Positions 19,128 to 26,955 of a DNA stretch of 64,000 nt are shown here, piece by piece. Position numbers and translations under genes: made by a program. How positions within the stretch are numbered: position 1 is the stretch's first letter; the number at the start of each line of letters is the position of its first letter. The stretch spans positions 160,763-224,762 of the forward strand of contig NZ_BCQJ01000006.1 in NCBI RefSeq assembly GCF_001544375.1. The letters run 5' to 3'. The notes beneath the pieces are model-generated. The model saw nothing but the letters and a program-made list of their open reading frames with translations. It had not been told where the DNA came from and did no database searches. The DNA is from Enterococcus canis NBRC 100695 (GTDB lineage: Bacteria; Bacillota; Bacilli; Lactobacillales; Enterococcaceae).

Positions 19128-20147
19128 TTATTGATCGTAATAGGTCAAGGTTGGGAAGGTTAAGGTAACCGTGGTCCCTTTACCAACTTCTGAGTTGACC
19201 GTTAATTTATGCCCTAGTTTTTCAGAGAGCTTATCTGCTAAATACAATCCTAGCCCCGTGGAATGCTGCTGCGCTCGGCGGCCATTTTCACCGGTAAACC
19301 CTTTATCAAAGATTCGTCTCAGATCCGCCGGGGGAATCCCAATACCAGTATCGGTAATAGCTAAATGCACCCCTTTTTGGTCACAACTGACTTTGACTGC
19401 GATTTTTCCACCAGGTGGTGTGTATTTCACGGCGTTGCTAAAAATTTGCTGTAAAATGAAAGCCACCCATTTGGCATCTGTTAAGACCAACTCATCATTT
19501 CCCTCAAAGGCATATTGCAAAGAATTTTGGATAAAATAATTGCGTTGCTGCTTAACAACTTCCTGTAAAATGCCTTTTATTGAGTATTCTTGAATCAGAT
19601 AATCGCGAGAAAAACTATCTAGGCGGGCATAATAAAGCACCTGCTCCACGTATTCATCGATTTTAGTCAGTTCATTTTCCAGCTGATAATATTTTTGCTC
19701 GGGGATATCATCTTCGACACTTTGCAAAAGTAGCGTAACTGCGGCTAACGGTACTTTGATCTCGTGAATCCAAGAATCGATATAATCCTTTTGATCCTGC
19801 TGACTATTGATTGCTCCCTGCAAGACTTGCTGATGCTCCGCCAGTAAACTATTCATATATTCCTGTAAAAACAGTTCTTCTTCACTGGTAGCCACTTCCA
19901 AATAATTCTGCAAAGAGGCCGGGCCTTCATTTAAATTCAGGGACTGCCAAAAATAGCGACGCCGACTATAATCGATTCCTAAAAAAAGGACCAGTAAGAG
20001 GGCTTCTAAAAGGACTAAATAAATAACCGTACTCACAGCTAATTCAAACCCAGGCGTCAGCCACATAATCAACACTGTCAGGCCCACAAAGACAAACCAA
20101 CCGATAAATAAGAGCCAGCGATCCTTTAAATATTTTCGAATCGTCAT
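19128..20147 (-). CDS. Intramembrane-sensing histidine kinase (BceS-like)
   Basis: This 339-residue sensor kinase has two close N-terminal membrane helices (about 13-32 and 38-58) and almost no extracellular loop, as in BceS/GraS kinases that sense through an ABC transporter. The H-box His lies in SWIHEIKVPLAA. ATPase motifs are FSNAVKYTP (N box), DTGIGIPP (G1) and STGLGLYLA (G2). It follows the response regulator gene by ten bases. The most obvious transporter partner in the window is the BceAB-like pair at 10.7-13.5 kb. Confidence 0.93.
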   Translation of the reverse strand: MTIRKYLKDRWLLFIGWFVFVGLTVLIMWLTPGFELAVSTVIYLVLLEALLLVLFLGIDYSRRRYFWQSLNLNEGPASLQNYLEVATSEEELFLQEYMNSLLAEHQQVLQGAINSQQDQKDYIDSWIHEIKVPLAAVTLLLQSVEDDIPEQKYYQLENELTKIDEYVEQVLYYARLDSFSRDYLIQEYSIKGILQEVVKQQRNYFIQNSLQYAFEGNDELVLTDAKWVAFILQQIFSNAVKYTPPGGKIAVKVSCDQKGVHLAITDTGIGIPPADLRRIFDKGFTGENGRRAQQHSTGLGLYLADKLSEKLGHKLTVNSEVGKGTTVTLTFPTLTYYDQ

Positions 20148-20157
20148 TTTTTACTCC

Positions 20158-20832
20158 TTATGGCACAATATAGCCTTGGCCGACTTTAGTTTCGATATAG
20201 TCCTTGATCCCCGCCTGCTCGATTTTTTTGCGCAAACGATTGATATTCACCGTCAAGGTATTATCATCAACAAAGCGCTCATCTTCCCACAAAGCCCGCA
20301 ACAATTTTTCACGACTCATAATTTTGCCGTGTTTTTTCATCAAGATATAGAGCAAACGATACTCATTTTTACTTAGATCAATATTCTCGCCATTGATTTC
20401 CATCGTGCCGTTATCCACATTTAACGTGATGCCATTGTGGGCCATTACTTCGCTAGCGGTTTCGACATAATTATAAGAACGACGCAGTAAGGCATTGATT
20501 TTCGCAATCAGCACTTCAATCGAAAAAGGCTTAGTGACAAAATCATCCCCACCCATATTCATGGCCATAATCATATCCATATTGGTATTACGGCTGGAAA
20601 TAAAAATGATGGGTACCTTGGAAACCTCGCGAATCTTTTGGCACCAATAAAAACCGTCAAAAACGGGAAGATTGATATCTAATAAGATCAAAGCTGGCTG
20701 TTCTTGTTCAAAATCTTGGAACACCTTGTTAAAATCGGTCGTCGCAAATGCTTCAAATTTCCATTTGGTCAACTCTTCGACTATCAAGTTACGGATCGTT
20801 TGTTCATCTTCAACAATCATGATCTTTGCCAT
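20158..20832 (-). CDS. OmpR-family response regulator (BceR-like)
   Basis: This 224-residue two-domain response regulator has a receiver domain (1-115) with phospho-acceptor Asp in LILLDINLPVFDGF and Lys in VTKPFS. A C-terminal winged-helix DNA-binding domain (about 128-222) contains VDDNTLTVNINRLRKKI. It is cotranscribed with the BceS-like kinase. Likely targets are antimicrobial-peptide resistance genes such as a BceAB-type transporter or dlt; both are present in this window but no shared operator was proven. Confidence 0.93.
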   Translation of the reverse strand: MAKIMIVEDEQTIRNLIVEELTKWKFEAFATTDFNKVFQDFEQEQPALILLDINLPVFDGFYWCQKIREVSKVPIIFISSRNTNMDMIMAMNMGGDDFVTKPFSIEVLIAKINALLRRSYNYVETASEVMAHNGITLNVDNGTMEINGENIDLSKNEYRLLYILMKKHGKIMSREKLLRALWEDERFVDDNTLTVNINRLRKKIEQAGIKDYIETKVGQGYIVP

Positions 20833-20922
20833 ATACTCACATCCTTTTCCTTATTGTACCTTATCAAATCATTCTTTGCATGACTATCGGGCGTGAGACT
20901 GAAATTATAATCGTTCCTTAAA

Positions 20923-21062
20923 CTACTCACCACTTAGATAAAACTAACAGTTTTAACGATTGAAGTGGTAGTTGGGAATAGAGCACATTTCTTTACTCAC
21001 AGCGGTGTCTTTTATTTACTAAGCTATTCCCGTAGTTCCTACGGTTCTTGGTTTTATCTAAG
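20923..21062 (-). other. Folded 3' end of a decayed IS200/IS605-type element (omega-RNA-like)
   Basis: Several inverted repeats lie close together: ACCACTT/AAGTGGT (20929-20935, 20963-20969) enclosing AAAACT/AGTTTT (20940-20945, 20949-20954), GGGAATAG/CTATTCCC (20974-20981, 21024-21031) and CCGTAG/CTACGG (21030-21035, 21039-21044). A long alternative pair is CTTAGATAAAAC/GTTTTATCTAAG (20933-20944, 21051-21062). They surround and follow the tnpB C-terminal codons on the minus strand, where IS605-family elements carry their right end and guide-RNA scaffold. The RNA function is inferred. Confidence 0.45.
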
Positions 21063-21239
21063 CTATAGTTAACGTAACATCCCTTTTGTGTTTAGGTCTT
21101 CAATACAGATAGTATCGTGATTTTTGATCATTTCTGTACTCAACTTATTCAGAAAATCGTTCCGCTGATTCATCACCTTTTCGTTTTTATTTCTGATAGT
21201 TTTGGCTTCAAAAAGATGGGTACCTTTCTTTTTCCATAC
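21019..21239 (-). pseudogene. Remnant of tnpB (IS200/IS605 family RuvC-like nuclease)
   Basis: Reading from 21239 the minus strand encodes about 57 residues that include KVMNQRNDFLNKLSTEM and ICIEDLNTKGM. These are the TnpB segment with the second RuvC acidic residue (Glu in IEDL). The frame stops right after GMLR. In another frame the sequence continues IKPRTVGTTGIA and a stop at 21019, the classic TnpB C-terminus. The N-terminus, the zinc finger and the rest of RuvC are missing, so this is an internally deleted, frameshifted relic. No tnpA was found. Confidence 0.8.
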
Positions 21240-21244
21240 TAAAA

Positions 21245-21288
21245 ACCCCTAGCTAAGACTTAAGTATTTCCTTGTCCTAGTTAGGGGT
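21245..21288 (-). terminator. Terminator after the anti-sigma gene
   Basis: ACCCCTA (21245-21251) pairs with TAGGGGT (21282-21288), with further imperfect pairing inside, and TTTTT follows on the minus strand. It separates the anti-sigma gene from the tnpB relic. Confidence 0.75.
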
Positions 21289-21306
21289 AGCATATCAATC
21301 TTACGA

Positions 21307-22368
21307 CTACTCTTTTTCTAAAATATAGGTGTTGCCTCGGAGACTAAAGGTTAACTCTGATTCAGAATCATACCCCCCATATCCAAAGTTATACTGCTGT
21401 ATTTTTTCTCCATTTATTTCGGTTTCAAAGCCCTCTTTCCGTGGATAACGTTTTGATTCATCTATAATAGTGACGTCCATTGGATCGCCAGTTCCTCTTA
21501 TTTTTTCTATTTCGCTATTCTTAATTTTTACGACTAGAGTAGTTGGTGAAGCTTCTGCTACAATCGCATCTTTGTAAGTTTTATCTTTCGGTTTGAAGTA
21601 AACAGGCTTAAATGAAACAAATTCTTTATTCGTAATTGGTAGAACCCATTTTCCTGATATGTCCGCTGTATTTAATTCATCTTTTGTATGAAAACCTGGC
21701 TCTCCCGCCTCTTCGAAAGCGCTAATTGATGTAACGGTAACTTTTCCATCGTTTAAATCAACATTTTTACCTGAGTCATTTTCCATTTTAAATAAGATAT
21801 TTAGCTGATGTTTCTCTTCATTTTTAGAGACCTCAAGTCTTCCAGTTCCTGTACTTAATACCGCTTCTCCATTTTCTCGTAAGCCTGAATTTAAATCATA
21901 GATAAAGTTATTTTGTTTATCTTGCACTGCCATAGAGAAGGAATAATTATCTAGCGATTCATCTAATAAAGGAGAATCTGCTTCTAGATCGACAGTTAAC
22001 GAAACTCCTATCTCGTTTTGATCATTATAGATTTCATTCAGACTGACTTTTGTATGTTCCTCTTCAGCCGTAGCTGCTTGTTTAGAAACAAATCCAGATT
22101 CTTGTACCTTTTCAGAAGTAAATTGTGTAAATCCTAAAAAACTAGATAATGCTTGCCCTACATCGGTGAATGTAAGAACAGCAGCTAATGATAGCATACT
22201 TATGGCTGCTAAAAGTAATCCTTTTGTTACTCGACCTCTTTTACGTTTCACTATAGGGGTGTCCGAAAGTATTTCTTTATAGGTTTCGTCCAAACGACTT
22301 CTCACACCTGCTGGAATCTCTTGCTCTTCTTTCATCCAATCCGCCATTTCTTTCTCAAACTTCTCCAT
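21307..22368 (-). CDS. Membrane-bound anti-sigma factor (DUF4179-type)
   Basis: This 353-residue protein has a cytoplasmic N-terminus of about 48 residues (MEKFEKEMADWMKEE), one membrane helix (about 49-67, GLLLAAISMLSLAAVLTF) and an extracellular domain with the look of DUF4179 proteins encoded next to ECF sigma factors. Its start overlaps the sigma gene by 14 bp. It would hold the sigma factor inactive until an envelope signal is sensed. The trigger is unknown. Confidence 0.8.
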   Translation of the reverse strand: MEKFEKEMADWMKEEQEIPAGVRSRLDETYKEILSDTPIVKRKRGRVTKGLLLAAISMLSLAAVLTFTDVGQALSSFLGFTQFTSEKVQESGFVSKQAATAEEEHTKVSLNEIYNDQNEIGVSLTVDLEADSPLLDESLDNYSFSMAVQDKQNNFIYDLNSGLRENGEAVLSTGTGRLEVSKNEEKHQLNILFKMENDSGKNVDLNDGKVTVTSISAFEEAGEPGFHTKDELNTADISGKWVLPITNKEFVSFKPVYFKPKDKTYKDAIVAEASPTTLVVKIKNSEIEKIRGTGDPMDVTIIDESKRYPRKEGFETEINGEKIQQYNFGYGGYDSESELTFSLRGNTYILEKE

Positions 22369-22894
22369 AACGTTCGCTTCCTTCCTTGAAATAAGTCGTT
22401 CGTAAAATTGTTTTTCCCCTAGATAAACGAGATTTTATCGCGCTTGTAGAAACATTCAGAACTTCACTAATTTCTTTCACAGACAGACCAACAGTGTAGT
22501 AGAGAATTAATGGTTCCCGATAAATCTCTTTCAGACCATCCACTAACTGCCCAATATTCTGCTCATAACCACTTGTGCCCTTCAATGACATGTCTTTCTC
22601 CATATTTTCCATTAGCTGATTTTCTAGAATATCTTTTTTCCATTTCTTCTGGCATTCATTAATTAATATGCGATAAAGCCAAGTAGAAAAATATTCTGGT
22701 GATTTTAGTGTATGTAGATTCTTATAGGCTGAAAGTATTGCTTCTTGTAAGGCGTCTTCTATGTCTTGTTCTGAATGAAGATACTTTTTTGAAAAATTGT
22801 ACATCTTTTTTTCGTGTTGTTGGATTATAGTCACAAAAGCTTGTTGATTGCCTTTCATAGCTTGCTTAACTAAATGTTTTTGCGGCATATTCAT
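22355..22894 (-). CDS. ECF RNA polymerase sigma factor
   Basis: This 179-residue extracytoplasmic-function sigma factor has a region-2 block (DIEDALQEAILSAYKNL, YFSTWLYRILINECQKKW) and a region-4 helix-turn-helix (GLSVKEISEVLNVSTSAIKS). It lacks regions 1 and 3, as expected. It is the first gene of a two-gene unit with the DUF4179 anti-sigma. A candidate ECF-type promoter lies just upstream, suggesting autoregulation. Confidence 0.92.
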   Translation of the reverse strand: MNMPQKHLVKQAMKGNQQAFVTIIQQHEKKMYNFSKKYLHSEQDIEDALQEAILSAYKNLHTLKSPEYFSTWLYRILINECQKKWKKDILENQLMENMEKDMSLKGTSGYEQNIGQLVDGLKEIYREPLILYYTVGLSVKEISEVLNVSTSAIKSRLSRGKTILRTTYFKEGSERYGEV

Positions 22895-22921
22895 ACCCCT
22901 TTCTTTGCTTACACTCTATTA

Positions 22922-22948
22922 GATAACGAAAAACTTCAAAAGGTTGCA
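22922..22948 (-). promoter_or_regulatory. Candidate ECF-type autoregulated promoter
   Basis: The minus strand reads TGCAACC (22948-22942), 13 bases, then CGTTATC (22928-22922) and TAATAG. An AAC-containing -35 and a CGT-containing -10 are typical of ECF sigma promoters, although the spacer is slightly short. The site lies about 30 bases before the sigma gene. Confidence 0.4.
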
Positions 22949-22960
22949 TACGAATAAAAA

Positions 22961-22985
22961 AAGCATTGATTTTTTATCAATGCTT
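22961..22985 (-). terminator. Minus-strand terminator upstream of the sigma gene
   Basis: AAGCATTGAT (22961-22970) pairs with ATCAATGCTT (22976-22985); TTTTTTTATT follows on the minus strand only. It would end a minus-strand transcript started between 23.0 and 23.25 kb, where no convincing protein gene was found. Confidence 0.65.
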
Positions 22986-23122
22986 AATCTAAATATAATT
23001 TAATCGAATAAATCAGAAATTAAATATTCTTATATTGTAAATCAATAGCAGTCAAAGACTTACATAAGGTAGTTTTCAAAGTACAAATTATTTTTATAGG
23101 AAGAATGATCATACTAGAAATA

Positions 23123-23160
23123 TTGTCACATTCCTAGTTGTCAAAATTATGGCAGTGTCA
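23123..23160. promoter_or_regulatory. Triple TGTCA repeat upstream of the Rgg-type gene
   Basis: TTGTCA (23123-23128), TTGTCA (23138-23143) and GTGTCA (23155-23160) are spaced 15 and 17 bp. They lie 27 bp before the rgg promoter and read as TGACA on the opposite strand, where they could serve as -35 elements. This could be an operator of the adjacent regulator. Confidence 0.3.
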
Positions 23161-23186
23161 AAATATCCCTTTACTTATATCTTTAA

Positions 23187-23245
23187 TTGATACATGTAGC
23201 ATATTCTAATAAAATATAAACAATAAATATTTTCGTATACGAAAA
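23187..23245 (+). promoter_or_regulatory. Promoter and palindromic operator of the Rgg-type gene
   Basis: TTGATA (23187-23192) and TAAAAT (23210-23215) are exactly 17 bp apart. Downstream, at 23230-23245, lies the perfect 16-bp palindrome TTTTCGTATACGAAAA, between the expected start of transcription and the AAGGAG. Its place suggests repression by a dimeric regulator. Confidence 0.6.
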
Positions 23246-23259
23246 AAAGGAGATACGGT

Positions 23260-24120
23260 ATGAATATAGGTTATCATTTAAAGCAAGTAAGATTACTAGA
23301 AAAAAAATCATTAAAAGATTTTTGTGAGGGGATTTGTTCCGTATCTTTTCTTTCTAAGGTTGAAAATGGGACCCACAGGATAAGTGCCGAAGATTTACTA
23401 TTACTGTTATCAAAAAACAATATCGATTACGTAGATTTTTTTAGAGAAGTTTTTGAGGTGAATTTTAATGATAATACATCACAAATAAATACAGAAATTC
23501 AAAAAGCATACTATTCTGACAATTTGCTGTTTTTAAAAAATTTTTTAAAAGAGTTACCTAGTAAAAAACTAAAGAATAAAAAATATTATCTTTTGACTAT
23601 CACAGTTCTCATCTATCGATTAGAAGGTAGGATACAAGATCTACCTAGTGAAACGGTGGATGAACTTAAAGAATTAATATTCTTAAATCAAGACTGGAAT
23701 CTTTATAATATTGGAATCTTAGCAAATGTTTTTATGTTATATGATTCTGATATTATTGAGTCCTTTATAACTCAAATATTGCATAAATATCCTTTAGAAA
23801 GTAGCCCAATTAACGTTCAAATTATCATTTCATCGTTAATCTTGAATGTTATTTCTTTATTGCTAGAATCAAAAAAAATTTATAAAGCACAAAACTACTT
23901 ATTTTTATTGAAAAGAATACAAATTACGCCAGAATTAGCTTTTCAAAAATTGATGATTAATTTCTATCAAAATCTTATTAATTTCATAAGTATTGATTCT
24001 GATGAAAATAAAAACAACTTACTACTATCAATAAATATTTTCAATGATATTGAACTTATTAATACTTATCAAGAAATAAAAAAATATACTAAAGCTATTA
24101 TAGGAAAAGCTATTGAATAA
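23260..24120 (+). CDS. Rgg/MutR-family transcriptional regulator
   Basis: This 286-residue protein has an N-terminal XRE helix-turn-helix (about residues 5-60, LKDFCEGICSVSFLSKVENG) and a long helical C-terminal domain. That is the arrangement of Rgg/MutR/GadR regulators that bind short signalling peptides. The gene is very AT-rich compared with its neighbours and is followed 22 bp later by an ABC exporter gene, so it likely controls that exporter. AAGGAG precedes the ATG. No clear pheromone gene was found beside it. Confidence 0.85.
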   Translation: MNIGYHLKQVRLLEKKSLKDFCEGICSVSFLSKVENGTHRISAEDLLLLLSKNNIDYVDFFREVFEVNFNDNTSQINTEIQKAYYSDNLLFLKNFLKELPSKKLKNKKYYLLTITVLIYRLEGRIQDLPSETVDELKELIFLNQDWNLYNIGILANVFMLYDSDIIESFITQILHKYPLESSPINVQIIISSLILNVISLLLESKKIYKAQNYLFLLKRIQITPELAFQKLMINFYQNLINFISIDSDENKNNLLLSINIFNDIELINTYQEIKKYTKAIIGKAIE

Positions 24121-24142
24121 ATTTTTACAGGAGGTTTTTAGA

Positions 24143-25735
24143 ATGAGAAGTATTATTAAATATTTCTGGAAAGATAATGCATTCGTCATTTTTTTTATGA
24201 TTTTAGCCGGGATTAGTACTACATTAGTAAGTTTCGTAAATGCTTCTATTTTAAATGCACTCATACAATTTGATTTTGAAGTATTTTGGCATAATATAAT
24301 AAAATTGATCATAATCTTTTCTCTTTTCCTTATATTTACTTACTTACAAATAAAACAAGTCAGTAAAACGACACAAAAAATGTCAAATTATTTAAGGTTT
24401 CAAGTGATTAATAAGTTTGACGAGTTATCTAGTGAGGAATTCTCAAAAAATAATGAAGGTATCTATACATCATGGTTGAATAATGATATTAATCAAATTG
24501 AGCAAGCTGGGTTTAACAGATTTTATGAGTTTTTGTCTAACTCAATTAATCTAGTCTTGGCTTTAGGTTCTTTATTTTATATACATTGGTCATTATTGTT
24601 ATTAACAATTTTTGAAATCTTTATCATAATCCAGCTGCCTAAACTATTAGGGAAAAAAATAAGAACTGCTACTTTAGCAATAACAAAAGCTAATGAATCA
24701 TCTGTCTCTAAAACTACAAACTTATTAGCAGGATTTAGCACATTTTATTTATTTAACAATATAGATTATTTAATTAAGGCATTAAAGAAAGAGTATGTTT
24801 CTTTAGCTGAAGAAAAAAATAAGCAATCATTTTTAATGGGTAAAGTAGCAATAATAGGCGGTATCGGAAATGTAGTAGGGCAAATATCTTCCTATGCACT
24901 TTCAGGCTTTTTAGCATTGATTGGTGCAATTTCTATAGGAATGATAACAGCAACCGTCAGTCTATCTGCAACTGTTTTTAATACTGTTGGTAATTTAAGT
25001 CAATATTTATCATCTATTCAAAGTATCGAACCATTGATAGACAAAATTGCCCAATTTTCTAAAACAAGTGGAAAAAGACCGCTACAAAATAGTAATTCAA
25101 CTAAAAATTTAGAACAAGGTATAGAACTAAAAAAAATATCTTTTGGCTACAAAGATAAAGAAAATATAATAAACAATTTAAATTATGAATTTGAACCAAA
25201 TAAAAAATACGCAATAGAAGGAAAAAGTGGTTCAGGGAAGTCAACAATTCTTAAATTGATCACAAAAAACTTAAACCCTACAGAAGGAAAAATCTATTTT
25301 AATAATACTAATATTGAATCTATTGGAGAAAAAGATATATTAAATTCTATAACATATATTGAACAAAAGCCTTATGTTTTTAATGGGACAATTAGAGAGA
25401 ATATTAACTTAGGTGATAATTTTACAGACTCCGAAATAGAAGAAGTTCTCCGTTACGTTGGTTTGGATAGCTTTACTAAAAATTTAGATTCAATTATCTC
25501 TGAAAATGGAAAAAATTTCTCTGGGGGGCAATTACAAAGAATATCTCTTGCAAGAGGATTAGTTAGGAAAAAATCTATACTGTTATTAGACGAAAGTACA
25601 TCTAGTTTAGATAAAGAAATCGCACTACAGATTGAAAACCTTATTTTAGATATAGCTGATATAAGTGTAATTATGATCTCGCATCATTTAGATCCAAGCA
25701 TTAGAAAAAAATTAGATGGTGTTTTAACTTTATGA
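24143..25735 (+). CDS. ABC exporter with fused membrane and ATPase domains
   Basis: This 530-residue half-transporter has an N-terminal six-helix exporter domain (about residues 10-300) and a C-terminal ATPase domain. The ATPase shows Walker A GKSGSGKST, signature NFSGGQLQRISLARG, Walker B ILLLDESTSSLD and switch His in MISHHLD. It resembles peptide, bacteriocin or lipid exporters and would work as a homodimer; no N-terminal C39 peptidase is present. The ATG (24143) follows AGGAGG by eight bases. It shares the low GC of the Rgg gene before it. A terminator follows at 25960. Confidence 0.88.
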   Translation: MRSIIKYFWKDNAFVIFFMILAGISTTLVSFVNASILNALIQFDFEVFWHNIIKLIIIFSLFLIFTYLQIKQVSKTTQKMSNYLRFQVINKFDELSSEEFSKNNEGIYTSWLNNDINQIEQAGFNRFYEFLSNSINLVLALGSLFYIHWSLLLLTIFEIFIIIQLPKLLGKKIRTATLAITKANESSVSKTTNLLAGFSTFYLFNNIDYLIKALKKEYVSLAEEKNKQSFLMGKVAIIGGIGNVVGQISSYALSGFLALIGAISIGMITATVSLSATVFNTVGNLSQYLSSIQSIEPLIDKIAQFSKTSGKRPLQNSNSTKNLEQGIELKKISFGYKDKENIINNLNYEFEPNKKYAIEGKSGSGKSTILKLITKNLNPTEGKIYFNNTNIESIGEKDILNSITYIEQKPYVFNGTIRENINLGDNFTDSEIEEVLRYVGLDSFTKNLDSIISENGKNFSGGQLQRISLARGLVRKKSILLLDESTSSLDKEIALQIENLILDIADISVIMISHHLDPSIRKKLDGVLTL

Positions 25736-25957
25736 ATCTGTGTCTCACCCTAATCAATATAGGCATCAAAGACGTTTTTATGATCACTGCCTTTTATGTC
25801 ATGTACTAGGTAAAGCGAATTTGAATTGCTTTGATATACACTTCACTCAAAAGCAGATCAGGGTCAAAAACATCATCCACAAACGAGCGACGCGGGCCAT
25901 TGTCTTAAGTTATGCATACGGACGTTTTTTAAATCGTTTAAGTAATTAAAGATATGT
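25736..25957. other. Intergenic stretch with possible coding relic
   Basis: No intact gene is recognised. On the minus strand, 25898-25806 reads an open stretch containing SFVDDVFDPDLLLSEVYIKA and ends in a stop. It looks protein-like but has no start or ribosome binding site and its family is not recognised. A plus-strand frame over the same bases (25740-25949) lacks a ribosome binding site. The GC content is higher than in the exporter gene, so the right edge of the AT-rich insert is near 25740. Confidence 0.3.
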
Positions 25958-25959
25958 AA

Positions 25960-25988
25960 AAAAGGCAGGCCTATATGGTCTGCCTTTT
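25960..25988 (+). terminator. Terminator downstream of the ABC exporter
   Basis: AAAAGGCAG (25960-25968) pairs with CTGCCTTTT (25980-25988), extended by a G-U and two G-C pairs. Between it and the next gene, a short minus-strand frame (26050-25946, starting MKNKVKGPIEDVKETL) is open but runs through the hairpin, so it is doubtful. Confidence 0.7.
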
Positions 25989-26093
25989 ATGAAACTATTT
26001 ATCAATGTTTCTTTTACATCTTCAATAGGACCTTTTACTTTGTTTTTCATATCAGAATCGACTTCTGCAGTTTTTCCAATTCTTTTAACACTA

Positions 26094-26480
26094 TTACTCT
26101 CTTACAACACTATATATTTCTAATTTAGGAGTAAAAATTAACCTCTTTGTCACTTTCGCCTTTACAACATAACTGTATACTTTATCTTTTTCCTTGAAGT
26201 CACTTGATTTGATTGTAACCTCAAAGCTCATTTCATTTGAAGATTCTTCTAATTTTTTCACCTGAAATGAATTATCTCGTGGATCGTAAGGCGGTATTTT
26301 TTCAAACTTACGAAGGGTTCTCTGTATTTGTTCTTCAGGAGTATTCAGAAAATAATCTGCCGTCTTGACAGTTATTAAAAGTACTGCCATTCCCAAAAAT
26401 ATAACAAACATAAAAAAAATTCCACATCCAGAATTATAATCACTATTTTGGGTCAAATCATTCCAATCTAGTTCTTCCAT
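26094..26480 (-). CDS. Small membrane-anchored protein of unknown function
   Basis: The product is not recognised. At 128 residues it starts MEELDWNDLTQNSDYNSG, has one membrane helix (about residues 20-42, IFFMFVIFLGMAVLLITV), and a soluble, probably extracellular, mainly beta domain that ends KLEIYSVVRE. The start at 26480 is preferred (AAAGGA ten bases upstream); ATGs further out are possible. The AT-rich composition matches the accessory block, and no operon partner is evident. Confidence 0.55.
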   Translation of the reverse strand: MEELDWNDLTQNSDYNSGCGIFFMFVIFLGMAVLLITVKTADYFLNTPEEQIQRTLRKFEKIPPYDPRDNSFQVKKLEESSNEMSFEVTIKSSDFKEKDKVYSYVVKAKVTKRLIFTPKLEIYSVVRE

Positions 26481-26927
26481 AATTATCATGTCCTTTTTAA
26501 ATATACTCATCTTATCGTAGCTGTTTAAAAAGAAAAAGGCCATTCCATCATTAAAATAATAAACGATTCTTAAGGTTGAAGTACCACAAATTTCCCAAAT
26601 AAATATATCTGTGTTTTACAGAAACCTGTCCACTACTGGAAGTTTTTTCCAATTTCCACATTCTAAGTTGTAAAAAAGAGTAGCAGTATTTCCAATATGG
26701 GTTCTTACCGGTAAAAAGCCAGTTATGCTATCTAAAACTATCAAGGTCGGCCCAGTAACAACCAGAATAAAATGAGTAGTCCTTAATACCCAAAAAGAAT
26801 TGCAACGTTTTTATATATTGTTTATAAAATTCCACGGAGTCAATTTTTTACCATTTCAATACCATATTTATTCCTTTTTCAGCATAACTATCCTTCCAAA
26901 GAATCTAATCTAACGGAGCTAAAAAAA
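26481..26927. other. Gene-free stretch with a decayed coding fragment
   Basis: No intact gene is visible. On the minus strand, 26777-26616 is an open frame of about 53 codons containing TGPTLIVLDSITGFLPVRTH and GNTATLFYNLECGNWKKLP. Before it, in another frame, VEFYKQYIKTLQFFLGIKD is readable. Neither has a start or ribosome binding site, and the frame change suggests a broken gene of unknown family. Confidence 0.3.
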
Positions 26928-26948
26928 GAGTGCCCACAATGGACACTC
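26928..26948 (-). terminator. Terminator of the ohr gene
   Basis: GAGTGCCC (26928-26935) pairs with GGACACTC (26941-26948) with one G-U-type mismatch; seven T follow on the minus strand. Confidence 0.85.
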
Positions 26949-26955
26949 AGTTTGC

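Noticed and set aside
23107..23139. Ten-codon plus-strand frame (MIILEILSHS) as an Rgg pheromone
   Set aside because: The ribosome binding site is too close, and the peptide lacks the hydrophobic leader and charged residue pattern of known SHP precursors.
25740..25949. 69-codon plus-strand frame after the ABC exporter
   Set aside because: No ribosome binding site, atypical composition and no recognisable family; the opposite strand looks more protein-like.
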